This document shows positions 52,567 to 61,085 of a DNA stretch of 64,000 nt, in pieces. Numbering within the stretch: the first letter of the stretch is position 1; every line of letters begins with the position of its first letter. The notes under the pieces are model-generated. The model worked only from the letters and a program-made list of their open reading frames with translations. It did no database searches and was not told the origin of the DNA. The translations under genes were made by a program, and so were the position numbers. Source of the DNA: Campylobacter gracilis (GTDB taxonomy: Bacteria > Campylobacterota > Campylobacteria > Campylobacterales > Campylobacteraceae); NCBI RefSeq assembly GCF_018374135.1, contig NZ_JAHAFS010000001.1, positions 1 through 64,000 on the forward strand, in the 5' to 3' direction.

Positions 52567-54650
52567 TATCTATCTCCAAACGATATGTCAATATTGATCT
52601 TGAAGTCCTTCAGCGCGTCTTTGGCGTCCTTGCTACCCGCAAATCTCTCGATCGTGTTTGCGATGCCCGCTTCCAGATCATCGCGCAACTTGGTTTTCAG
52701 CTCCTCGGCACTCGGTTTTTTACCGTGCTCGTTACGCAGCGGCTCGCTTTTAGAGCTAGGCTCTAACTCGCTTGCCATAAGGCTGGCAAACTCCGCCGCA
52801 GCCGAAGCAGCAAGCTCATTCGGCATAGCTTGTGCGCCAAATTTCATCTCATTTGCCTGCTCGGACGCGCCGAATTTATGCGCTTTAAATTCGGTGCACT
52901 CCGAAGGCTTTGATATAGGCTTTGAAGCATTAAATTTTATCTGCTGCGCGGCGCTCTTTGCGGGCTTGCCGGATTTAAATTGCTCGCTATCTGCGGAGCT
53001 TGCGGCAAACGAGTTTGCAAAATCGCCCTCCATAGCGCGTAAAAATCCGTCCGCAAACCCGCCGACAACACTATCAGCTTGCTCGCTTTGCTTCGGTAAA
53101 TCTGAGGCATCTAATATGTGCGGTAAGTTTAGCTCCGAAAAATTCGGTGCAGGAGTAGAATTTGTAGTCCCTGTATTGCTAGAATTTGTAGAAGCCACAA
53201 AATTTGCGCCAATTGAATTCCATGCTTCATTATGAGCAGACATAGGCGTATTCTGTGCAAGTCCGCCAGTAAATTCCATGCTTTGAAACGGAACGGCATT
53301 ATAAAGATTTTCGCGAGGTATATCGCCCGCACCCGCTAACGCAATCGGCGTATCTGAAGCGACCTCGTATTGAGACGGAATTTGCGTTTTTTGAAAATCC
53401 GTAGCCGCTGTATTTTTATCATGCGCAGATTTTTTATCCTCTTTTTCATCAGAAGCAAACGCAGCCGTGGCAAAATTATCATATCCGCCAAACTCCTCCA
53501 CGGGCATGCCGGCACTATCGAAAAGCCTAGAAAAATCCATATCAAATCCACTGTTAACAGACGCGCCAGCTGCATCTTGCACTACTTGCGAGGCAGATTT
53601 TCTTTCCTCTGTTTTATAGGCAAATGAGCCGTCTGATTCATGCTGTTTAAGCGTAACGTCCGCAGAGTCTTTCGCTTCCTGTAGATTAGGCGTAGCGTCT
53701 GCCTTTTTTTCAACAGCAGCTTCATTAGAGCTGCCAGCTCTTTGCGGCTCGTCTTGCTGCGCAAACGGTAAAGTTTCGCTTGCCCGTGTGGCAGGAATTT
53801 CATCTTCTGTCTGCAATTTATCCGTTTTGGAATTCTTAGGATTTTCATCATCTAGCGCTGCTAGAGCTATAGGAGCGTCATCCTTTGCGAGCGGAATTTC
53901 ATCTTGAGGCGCGTGATTACTTTCGGCGGGTTCGCTTGTGCCGATACTATTTAGCGGTACATCCTCAGGGATATCGCTAGCAACTAAGTTTAGGGGCATA
54001 TCATCTGCGATATTATCCGCAATCTTTTCTGCGACGGCGTTAAGCGGCGTATCATCGGCGATGGTGTCCGCAAGAGCTGCTTCATCTGCAAGCTGCGAGA
54101 GCGGAATATCATCTGCGATCTCGTCCGTGCGCGGCATATCACCTACCAACTGCGAAAGCGGCACATCATCTGCAATCTCGGGCGCTATGTCGCTTGCCAG
54201 CTGCGAAAGCGGTATATCCTTGCCGGAGTCGTAAAAACTATCCACGAGCTCTTCAAAATTACTGCCCGAAGCGGAATTTGCCTGATCAATCGCATCGATC
54301 TCTTTCATTACAGAGCTTGCGTCGGCAAATTCTTTCGCCATTTTTTCTTTCGCCTGCACACTCATATTTTGAACCGAAAACTCGCTGATAAACGTGATGA
54401 GCTCAAGCGGCGAAAAAGGCTTGGTAAGGGTGTATCGCGCTCCTGAGGCCGAGACATTCTTAGGCGTCAGAAACAGCGTTTTATTAAGATCAAATTTTGA
54501 AATATCATCGCCATCTTCATAATTTTTTATCGTCAAATCATATTCACTCTCGTCTGCACTATATGCTACCAGGTCCGCACCGATGCGCTCGCAGCAAATA
54601 TTTACGACACTTGCAACCTGCTCATTGTGATTGTCAAGTAGAATTTTCAT
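52566..54650 (-). CDS. highly acidic repeat protein with degenerate N-terminal receiver-like domain
   Basis: 694 residues. N-terminal residues 1-92 (MKILLDNHNEQVASVVNICC, then FLTPKNV and a TLTKPFSPLELI end) resemble a receiver-like fold without the canonical phosphorylation Asp context. Residues 145-237 hold six imperfect units of IADDxPLSQLA type. The remainder is acidic, low-complexity and alanine/serine-rich, with a Gly-poor end (DALKDFKINIDISFG). By position it corresponds to the highly acidic protein beside gmk in C. jejuni. Function unknown. The start ATG lies 57 bp after the ABC gene. Confidence 0.75.
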   Translation of the reverse strand: MKILLDNHNEQVASVVNICCERIGADLVAYSADESEYDLTIKNYEDGDDISKFDLNKTLFLTPKNVSASGARYTLTKPFSPLELITFISEFSVQNMSVQAKEKMAKEFADASSVMKEIDAIDQANSASGSNFEELVDSFYDSGKDIPLSQLASDIAPEIADDVPLSQLVGDMPRTDEIADDIPLSQLADEAALADTIADDTPLNAVAEKIADNIADDMPLNLVASDIPEDVPLNSIGTSEPAESNHAPQDEIPLAKDDAPIALAALDDENPKNSKTDKLQTEDEIPATRASETLPFAQQDEPQRAGSSNEAAVEKKADATPNLQEAKDSADVTLKQHESDGSFAYKTEERKSASQVVQDAAGASVNSGFDMDFSRLFDSAGMPVEEFGGYDNFATAAFASDEKEDKKSAHDKNTAATDFQKTQIPSQYEVASDTPIALAGAGDIPRENLYNAVPFQSMEFTGGLAQNTPMSAHNEAWNSIGANFVASTNSSNTGTTNSTPAPNFSELNLPHILDASDLPKQSEQADSVVGGFADGFLRAMEGDFANSFAASSADSEQFKSGKPAKSAAQQIKFNASKPISKPSECTEFKAHKFGASEQANEMKFGAQAMPNELAASAAAEFASLMASELEPSSKSEPLRNEHGKKPSAEELKTKLRDDLEAGIANTIERFAGSKDAKDALKDFKINIDISFGDR

Positions 54651-54707
54651 TTATGACCTTTTAGAAAGAATTTGGGCTATTGTAAGATATTTTTGGTTAT
54701 TAATTGC

Positions 54708-55349
54708 TTATATTTGCGCTAAATTTCGGTTATTTAGGCGATAAACTTTGCAGCATTTTTGCGCTAAATTCTCATCGTGGGTCACGAGCACGAGTGCACC
54801 GCGGCTGGATTTTACGTAATCAAAAATCACGTCCATGACCTCGTTTGCGGTATCCTTATCTAAATTTCCAGTAGGCTCGTCGGCAAAGATTATGCGCGGC
54901 TTTTTGCAAAGTATGCGAGCGATACTCACGCGCTGCTGCTGCCCGCCGCTAAGCTCGCCCACGCCCTGCTTTAAAGTATGTTCGATTTTAAGCTTTTTTA
55001 AAATTTCATCATCTATCGCATTATTCGTAAGTTTGGCGGCAAGTTCAATATTTTCGCCAGAGGAAAAGCCCTTAAAAAGGTAGTGGGATTGAAATATTAT
55101 GCCAAAGTCGTTGCGGCGGATTTTAAGTCTCTCATCGGAGCTTAACTCGTAAATACTGCGCCCATTATAGATCACCTCGCCCGAGTTTGGTTTTAAAAGC
55201 GCGCATAGAATATGAAGCAGGGTCGATTTACCGCAGCCGCTAACGCCCAAAATGGCGATACTCTCGCCCTCTTGAACGCTTAAGCTTACATTTTCAAAGA
55301 GCGTATAATCATACGCGTGAGTAAGATTTACGCCCTTTAGAAGTTCCAT
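54708..55349 (-). CDS. ABC transporter ATP-binding protein
   Basis: 213-residue ATPase. Walker A GVSGCGKST, signature ELSGGQQQRVSIAR and Walker B IIFADEPTGNLD are complete; this is the LolD/MacB-like short-form class. It is a stand-alone ATPase with no permease gene adjacent. Same place as Cj1180c (next to tsf) by memory. Start ATG 2 bp after the tsf stop. Confidence 0.88.
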   Translation of the reverse strand: MELLKGVNLTHAYDYTLFENVSLSVQEGESIAILGVSGCGKSTLLHILCALLKPNSGEVIYNGRSIYELSSDERLKIRRNDFGIIFQSHYLFKGFSSGENIELAAKLTNNAIDDEILKKLKIEHTLKQGVGELSGGQQQRVSIARILCKKPRIIFADEPTGNLDKDTANEVMDVIFDYVKSSRGALVLVTHDENLAQKCCKVYRLNNRNLAQI

Positions 55350-55351
55350 AT

Positions 55352-56416
55352 TTAGCCGATTTGAGCCGCTACTTCGGCTGCGAAGTCTTCGCTCTTTTTC
55401 TCTAGGCCTTCGCCCACTTCGAAGCGGATGTATTTTACAATCTCGATTTTGCCACCTAGTTTTTTAGCTTCTTCCTCGATAACCTGCTCGACGGTTTTCT
55501 TATCGTCCATTACGTAAAATTGCCCTAGCAACGTGAGACGCTGATCGATTTGAGTGTTATCGGCGATGAAGCGATCGATCTGACCCGGCAAAATTTTATC
55601 CCAAATTTTTTCAGGTTTATTTTGCTTGCGAAGCTCATCTTTTAAAGCTTCGATCTCTTTGGCTAAAATTTCATCGCTTAGATGCGCGCGCGAGCCGAAC
55701 TGCGGGATCTTATGAAGGGGCTTACCTAAACGCACAAACTCCTCGTTTTCCTTCTCAAACTCGCCTTTAAGAGCCAAAAATTCCTTCTCGATAAAATCAG
55801 GGTCAAGCTCTTTATAGCTGATGACCTGCGGTTTCATCGCGGCTGCGTGCATGCAGAGATTTTTTATAAGCTCCTGCGCATTCTGTGCAGTCCGCTCGCT
55901 ATCGCAAGCTGCTGCGATAATGACCCCTACGCGACCGTTTGAGTGTAGGTAGCCGTTTACCACGCCGTTTGCGCCCGCCTTAATCGTCTCAAATCTTCTA
56001 ACGACCAAATTTTCGCCGATCGTAGCGATCTGACTCTTTAAATGCTCATCAAATTTAACGCCGTCGATGATGCTGGAATTTAGCTCATCAATGCTGCTAA
56101 TGCCCTTGCTTTGGATATGTAGAGTAGTATTTTTAACTAAATTTATAAAATTTTGATTTTTAGCTACGAAGTCGGTTTCGGAATTTATCTCGCTTATGGT
56201 AGCGATCTTATGATCCGCACCCACTTCGACGCTCACTAGACCCTCGCTAGCTAGGCGATCGGCTTTTTTAGCAGCCTTTCCGAGACCCTTCTCGCGAAGC
56301 AGATCGACGGCCTTATCCATATCGCCGTCTGTTTCAACTAAAGCCTTCTTGCAGTCCATCATCCCCGCTCCGGTACTTTCGCGGAGCTCTTTTACCATTT
56401 GCGCGTTGATTTCCAT
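55352..56416 (-). CDS. tsf: elongation factor Ts
   Basis: 354 residues. VKELRESTGAGMMDCKKALVE is the EF-Tu-binding N-terminus, and SETDFVAKN marks the core. It recycles EF-Tu-GDP. The start overlaps the rpsB stop by one base. Second in the rpsB operon. Confidence 0.96.
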   Translation of the reverse strand: MEINAQMVKELRESTGAGMMDCKKALVETDGDMDKAVDLLREKGLGKAAKKADRLASEGLVSVEVGADHKIATISEINSETDFVAKNQNFINLVKNTTLHIQSKGISSIDELNSSIIDGVKFDEHLKSQIATIGENLVVRRFETIKAGANGVVNGYLHSNGRVGVIIAAACDSERTAQNAQELIKNLCMHAAAMKPQVISYKELDPDFIEKEFLALKGEFEKENEEFVRLGKPLHKIPQFGSRAHLSDEILAKEIEALKDELRKQNKPEKIWDKILPGQIDRFIADNTQIDQRLTLLGQFYVMDDKKTVEQVIEEEAKKLGGKIEIVKYIRFEVGEGLEKKSEDFAAEVAAQIG

Positions 56417-57213
56417 TATTCTTCGTCCTCGCTTACGTCAAAATCCTCTTCGCTCATCGCCTCGGCTACGACTTCCTCTTTCTCTTCGTCGCTGACGGCC
56501 TCGCTCTGCTCGCCGTCCTCGCTCGCATCTTGATCGCGAAGCGCCTTGCCCTCGTTGATCGCCTCAGCCATCTCTTGGCAGAAAAGCTGAACTGAGCGGA
56601 TCGCATCGTCGTTGCCGGGTATTGGGAAATCGACTACGTCCGGATCGCAGTTCGTATCCAAAGGCGCGATAACCGGCATTTTTAGGCGATTAGCTTCCGC
56701 TACGGCGATCTTTTCTTTTACAACGTCGATGACGAAGATCATATCGGGAAGACCCTTCATATTGCGAATGCCGCCTAGATAAAGCTCGAGTTTCTCTTTT
56801 TTGCGGCGAAGCATTAGAGCCTCTTTTTTGGTTAGTAAATTTATCGAGCCGTCCTCTTCCATAGTCTCGATTACTTCGAGCTTGCGGATAGATTGCTTGA
56901 TAGTGGAAAAATTCGTCAGCATGCCGCCTAACCATCTGTGGCTCACATAAGGCATGCCGCATTTTTCGGCGTACTCTTTTAGCGTCGCGCCGGCTTGTTT
57001 TTTCGTGCCTACAAAAAGTATAGTCTTACCCTCTGCAGCCGCGTCGCGCACGATATTATAAGTGTAGCGGAAGTAGCGGATAGTTTTTTGTAGATCTATG
57101 ATATAGATACCTTTTCTCTCGCCGAAAATGAATTTTTTCATCTTCGGATTCCATCTGCGCGTTTGGTGTCCGAAATGAACGCCGCACTCTAGCAAATCTC
57201 TCATTGTTACCAT
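56416..57213 (-). CDS. rpsB: 30S ribosomal protein S2
   Basis: 265 residues. MRDLLECGVHFGHQTRRWNP at the N-terminus, then YIIDLQKT, FVGTKKQA, RWLGGMLTNF and PVIAPLDTNCDPD are all S2. The C-terminal acidic extension (about 225-265, with EDEEE-like ends) is longer than in E. coli. It heads the seven-gene operon running to argS. Confidence 0.97.
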   Translation of the reverse strand: MVTMRDLLECGVHFGHQTRRWNPKMKKFIFGERKGIYIIDLQKTIRYFRYTYNIVRDAAAEGKTILFVGTKKQAGATLKEYAEKCGMPYVSHRWLGGMLTNFSTIKQSIRKLEVIETMEEDGSINLLTKKEALMLRRKKEKLELYLGGIRNMKGLPDMIFVIDVVKEKIAVAEANRLKMPVIAPLDTNCDPDVVDFPIPGNDDAIRSVQLFCQEMAEAINEGKALRDQDASEDGEQSEAVSDEEKEEVVAEAMSEEDFDVSEDEE

Positions 57214-57329
57214 GAGTTTTCTCCTTGTGGGTTTCCCCGAAATTTAGGTTTCTCCTCCACACCCATTAACATTTGCTTTTGACAAACGCAACCAAATTTT
57301 AGGACTGGTGTGTGTGAATTGAAGCTTGG
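57214..57329 (-). promoter_or_regulatory. rpsB leader
   Basis: About 110 nt of untranslated leader between the -10 element and the rpsB start, with CAAGGAGAAAAC as ribosome site. It includes complementary GGGT/ACCC ends but no leader family I can name. A short open frame inside it (ATGTTAATGGGT...) may be chance. Confidence 0.4.
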
Positions 57330-57335
57330 ATTATA
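57330..57335 (-). promoter_or_regulatory. -10 element of rpsB operon
   Basis: TATAAT on the minus strand within a TTTTTAAATATAATCC context, about 115 bp upstream of rpsB. Confidence 0.55.
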
Positions 57336-57496
57336 TTTAAAAATAACTGAATTAAAGCTAAATTTAATATAATCCAAACTTCGGCGCGGTTAAATTTTGC
57401 GCCGCAAAGACAAGATGACCACAAAGGTCGAGAGCAAGATTATTCGCTAAATTTAAACTCGCCAAATTTAATAAAGCGGCGAATTTACTCTAAAAT

Positions 57497-58636
57497 TTAC
57501 TCAAAAAATCCCTTTTTCACGAGCTTGCCCTCTTTCACGCAAAACTCCCCTTTTGCGATCACGCTATCTAGGTTTAGAGCTTCGTCAAATACCGCAAAAT
57601 CAGCGTCAAAGCCTACTTTTATCTCGCCTTTGCCGCTTAGATTTAGGTATTTTGCGACGTTTTTGCCCATCATGCTTAGCGCTTGCGGGATGGCTAGGAT
57701 TTTATTTTTCACGCAGGCTTGCAAGACCTCTAAATTCGTCTCGCACGAAGCGCAGCCGTATCCCACTAGTGCGCCGTTTTCGTCAAATCTAGGCACGCTG
57801 CCGTTGCCGTCCGAGCTCATCGTTAGGCGCTCTAAATTTAGCCCGTTAGCAAGTCCGTACGCGATAGCTTCGTGAAGCGGCGCAAATTTACTTCCGCCGC
57901 TCGTGATGTCGATGTAGCCGCCCATTTTTTGAAATTTAATCGCCTCGTCAAAGAGCTCCTTCGTCCGCGCACAGTGCGTCGGCGAGAAGTAATTAACCGG
58001 GAACGAATAATCCTTGATCACGCTAAAAATCAGGTCAAATTTATCCGCGAGCCCGCCCATATGCATATGCAGCACGCCGCCTTTTTTCGAGATCATGCCG
58101 CCGATGCGGATCTGCGTTAGGGTCTTGATGAGCTCCTCGGAGGTCGGGTAGCTGCCGCGGTTGTCGCTCATCGCGATCTTACAGCCGATGACCTTGTCGA
58201 TGAGCACCAGGTCGCGCGCGACGGAGCCCGTAAATGTAACGCTAGGCAGCGCATAAGAGCCCGTATGGATGAAGGTCGAGATGCCCTCGTATTCAAGCGC
58301 CTTGGCTTTTGAGTAGAGATTTTCCAGACTCCTCGTGCACCCGTCGGTGCCTAGCGTGCCTACAACCGTCGTCGTGCCGTAGCGGATGATACGGCTTAGC
58401 GTTATTTCGGGCGTTCGCGAGTGATAACCCGCCTCGCCGCCGCCGCCCGTGATGTGCACGTGCTGATCGATGAGTCCGGGCGCTAAAATTTTGCCCTCTA
58501 GATCGTAAATTTCAAGTCCCTCGACTCGAAAATCAAGCCCCTTAGAAACGGCTAAAATTTTACCTCCGCCGAGTAAAACGTCGCTCCTGCCGACGTGCTC
58601 TGGCGCGTATAGGTCGGCATTTTTAAGTAACAGCAT
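57497..58636 (-). CDS. iadA: isoaspartyl dipeptidase
   Basis: 379-residue metal-dependent amidohydrolase. PGLIDQHVHITGGGGEAGYHSRTPE contains the HxH zinc site and IadA-specific loop; later MHMGG, FSPTHCAR and SSDGNGSVPRFDENG fit isoaspartyl dipeptidase. It cleaves peptides with beta-aspartyl bonds arising from protein damage. It starts with GGAGAAAATATG. Confidence 0.9.
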   Translation of the reverse strand: MLLLKNADLYAPEHVGRSDVLLGGGKILAVSKGLDFRVEGLEIYDLEGKILAPGLIDQHVHITGGGGEAGYHSRTPEITLSRIIRYGTTTVVGTLGTDGCTRSLENLYSKAKALEYEGISTFIHTGSYALPSVTFTGSVARDLVLIDKVIGCKIAMSDNRGSYPTSEELIKTLTQIRIGGMISKKGGVLHMHMGGLADKFDLIFSVIKDYSFPVNYFSPTHCARTKELFDEAIKFQKMGGYIDITSGGSKFAPLHEAIAYGLANGLNLERLTMSSDGNGSVPRFDENGALVGYGCASCETNLEVLQACVKNKILAIPQALSMMGKNVAKYLNLSGKGEIKVGFDADFAVFDEALNLDSVIAKGEFCVKEGKLVKKGFFE

Positions 58637-58825
58637 ATTTTCTCCTTTGCTTTGGATTTTTGATTGTAAATTTTACGTTTTTTAGCCTTCTTGACTGCGA
58701 TGTCACGCCACAATCTCGCCTCTTTTCGCCGTTTCGCTTTGCAGCGCCTCTACGTCAAATTTTATAGAGTTTCGGAGAAATTTTAGCGAACCTTGCGGAG
58801 AAATTTTATATCCTATTTTTGCTTT

Positions 58826-59560
58826 TCATCGGCATAGTTTATTCATCACAAAGCCGCAGAAGCGCCCCGTGACGCCATCTCTGCGGTATGAAAAATGTCG
58901 CTCGCTCTCAAAAGTGCAGCACGGATCAAATTTAACGTTTCGCACACCTGCAGCTGCGAGCTCGTCGCGAAGTGCGGCGTTCATATCGAAATGCTCCTGC
59001 GTTTTGTAGCGCTCAAACTCGCCCAGATCAAGCTCGCCAAGTTCGTAGTTTCGCGCCTTGATATTCGCGCCCACGAATACTTTCAGCTCCGCAGCGACGC
59101 AGCCGAAGCGCTCGCTCATCAAATTTATCGCATTGGTGCAGATCCGCTGGCTCACGCCCGCGCGCCCCGCATGCACCGCGGCAACCACGCCGCGCCGCTC
59201 GTCCGCGATCAGCACGGGCGAGCAGTCCGCTACCAGCACGCACAGCGCCACGCCGCGCAGATCGGTCACGAGCCCATCGCAGGGCGGGATTTCAACGCTA
59301 GCTGCGCGTAAAATTTCAACGCGGTTTGAATGCATCTGGCGCATAAATTTTAAATTTCGCAGCGCGATGCCGAGCGCAGCGGCTAAAATTTCGCGATTTT
59401 GCGCGACGTTTTGCGGATCGTCGCCCACGTGATCCCCTAAATTTAAGCTCGCGTAGGCTCCGCCGCTTACGCCGCCAAGCCGCGTGCTAAAGCCCGCCAA
59501 CACGCCGCGTCCGTCCAATACAAACTCAAGATTTTCTCTACAAATTTCGATTTTAGCCAT
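58826..59560 (-). CDS. pgeF: PgeF/LACC1-type purine nucleoside phosphorylase
   Basis: 244 residues of the YfiH/polyphenol oxidase family. FSTRLGGVSGGAYASLNLG, MRQMHSNRVEI, VLVADCSPVLIAD and VHAGRAG, and RHFSYRRDGVTGRFCGFV contain the His/Cys zinc site. It acts on purine nucleosides or repairs peptidoglycan assembly errors, depending on the organism. I chose ATG 59560 over the GTG one codon upstream. It is 10 bp after ribE. Confidence 0.87.
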   Translation of the reverse strand: MAKIEICRENLEFVLDGRGVLAGFSTRLGGVSGGAYASLNLGDHVGDDPQNVAQNREILAAALGIALRNLKFMRQMHSNRVEILRAASVEIPPCDGLVTDLRGVALCVLVADCSPVLIADERRGVVAAVHAGRAGVSQRICTNAINLMSERFGCVAAELKVFVGANIKARNYELGELDLGEFERYKTQEHFDMNAALRDELAAAGVRNVKFDPCCTFESERHFSYRRDGVTGRFCGFVMNKLCR

Positions 59561-59570
59561 CACGCGCCGC

Positions 59571-60422
59571 TTAATACAGGCTCAAAATTTTATCTACCGC
59601 GTCCCACGAAAGCCCCTCTTTTTCGCCCTCGGCGCTCTCATCGCGCGCCGTGTCCATACCGCGGACGGGTTGTCCGCCGGCAAAACGTAGCTGTGCCGCG
59701 ACGTATCGCGCTAGCAGATCAGTCTCGATATTTACGCGGCGCCCGATTTTATAGGATCCAAAGAGTGTATCTTTAAGCGTCAGCGGGATGATCGTAAGGC
59801 GAATGGCGCAGCTTTGCGCTTCGCTTTTTAAATTTAAGCCCAAGGAGTTTGGATCGCGAACAGAATTTGAGCCGCTAGAATTTGGCCCGCGCAAGCTTAC
59901 GCCGTTGAAATTTGCGCCGCGCAGCTCTTTATGAGTAAAATTTCCGCCGTCAAGACCTTGGCCGTTAAAATTTCGCCCGTGCGTGCCGCCGCCCTCAAGC
60001 ACTTCATTAATCGTTAGACTCACGCCGTCGATCGCTACCGAGCCTTTCGGCGCTAGCAGCGGCGCTATGTGTAGCGGTGCGCGGATGAAAAAATCGACGC
60101 CGCTTGCAAGCTTTGAAATTTTATAAATTTCACCCACGGCATCGACGTGTCCTTGGATCAAATGCCCGTCTATGCGATCCCCAATCCGCATCGCAGGCTC
60201 GATATGCACCGAGCCGCGCAGGTTTTGCACGGCGATGACGCGCGCCGTTTCGCTTGAAAGCTGCACCGTAAATCCGTCCGCAAAAAGCCGCGTCACGCTC
60301 AGGCACGCGCCATTTACCGCAACGCTATTACCGAGTGCGGGGCGGTATCTCGCGCGCAGCCGCAGCGAATCGCCGCTAAAGCTCGCAACCTGCGCGATCT
60401 CTCTGATCAGTCCGTTAAACAT
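59571..60422 (-). CDS. ribE: riboflavin synthase alpha chain with internal insert
   Basis: 283 residues, against about 200 normally. N-terminal barrel: MFNGLIREIAQV, NSVAVNGACLSVT; second barrel: GDRIDGHLIQGHVDAVGEI and VAIDGVSLTINEV; C-terminal NIETDLLARYVAAQL. Between INEVL and IRLTIIPLTLKDT about 60 residues (144-203) intervene, with NFN/ANF-type spacing reminiscent of pentapeptide runs, where relatives have only a short turn. The insert DNA has about six RAATTY hexamers. Motifs on both sides are intact. Confidence 0.9.
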   Translation of the reverse strand: MFNGLIREIAQVASFSGDSLRLRARYRPALGNSVAVNGACLSVTRLFADGFTVQLSSETARVIAVQNLRGSVHIEPAMRIGDRIDGHLIQGHVDAVGEIYKISKLASGVDFFIRAPLHIAPLLAPKGSVAIDGVSLTINEVLEGGGTHGRNFNGQGLDGGNFTHKELRGANFNGVSLRGPNSSGSNSVRDPNSLGLNLKSEAQSCAIRLTIIPLTLKDTLFGSYKIGRRVNIETDLLARYVAAQLRFAGGQPVRGMDTARDESAEGEKEGLSWDAVDKILSLY

Positions 60423-60486
60423 TATGAGCCTTTGGAATTTTTACGTGATATTAGCGTAGAATTTTAAAATTTTAAATTAAGTGAAG

Positions 60487-60511
60487 CTCGGCGAGCGCGA
60501 AGCCCGCCGAA
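60487..60511 (-). terminator. GC-rich hairpin after cytochrome c gene
   Basis: Stem of about 10 bp with two mismatches (TTCGGCGGGC / GCTCGCCGAG) and a 5-nt loop on the minus strand, 13 bp after the stop. The following sequence is only moderately T-rich. Confidence 0.45.
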
Positions 60512-60523
60512 TGAAGTTTGAAA

Positions 60524-60844
60524 TTATTTTTTAGAAACGATGAAATCGGCTAACGCTTCGATCGATTCATCGTTAAGCGAAGCGACTTGGCCTTTCATAA
60601 CGCCCATCATGCCGAATTTGCCCTTGCCCTCGCCCAAGGTGCCATCTTTGTAGCCCTTTAGACCGGCGATTATATCTTCCTTGCTTAGGGTGTTTAGCGC
60701 AGGTACTTTGCCGCCAAGATAAGGCTTCTCGGCGTTGGCTCCATGACAGGCCACGCATTTTTTATATAAAGTAGCGCCGTCTGCGGCAAACGCTGCCGAA
60801 CCAAACGCCGCCAATGCAGCGCATGCGATTAAAACTTTTCTCAT
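60524..60844 (-). CDS. periplasmic class I cytochrome c
   Basis: 106 residues: signal peptide (about 1-20, ending SAAFAAD), CVACH heme site (about 33-37), and a C-terminal MMGVMKG Met that may be the axial ligand. Size and motifs match cytochrome c553 of Campylobacter/Helicobacter, an electron donor to the cbb3 oxidase or periplasmic reductases. ATG behind AAAGGATG. Confidence 0.9.
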   Translation of the reverse strand: MRKVLIACAALAAFGSAAFAADGATLYKKCVACHGANAEKPYLGGKVPALNTLSKEDIIAGLKGYKDGTLGEGKGKFGMMGVMKGQVASLNDESIEALADFIVSKK

Positions 60845-61085
60845 TTTTCATCCTTTACGATTAAGTTGCAGCGCGCATTATAGTTGAAATTCTTAAATTT
60901 ACGTTTAAAAATTTAGTTTAATTTCTCGCGAGCCTGAGCGCGAAAAACATTTCGCACAAGCCGCGCGCAGCGAAATTTCAGGAGCCTTGATTAAATTTAA
61001 AGTAGGCTCGGCAAACGCAGCTCAAAACATAACGCGAGTTGTGAGACGCCGTGATTTAGACGGCAGAATTCGCTGCGGTGAAATT

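Noticed and set aside
57211..57275. short leader ORF or attenuator before rpsB
   Set aside because: A 21-codon frame overlaps the rpsB start, but it lacks a ribosome site and no known leader fold was recognised.
59814..59993. pentapeptide-repeat domain in RibE insert
   Set aside because: Some ANFxx-like spacing, but too irregular and too short for a stable right-handed helix.
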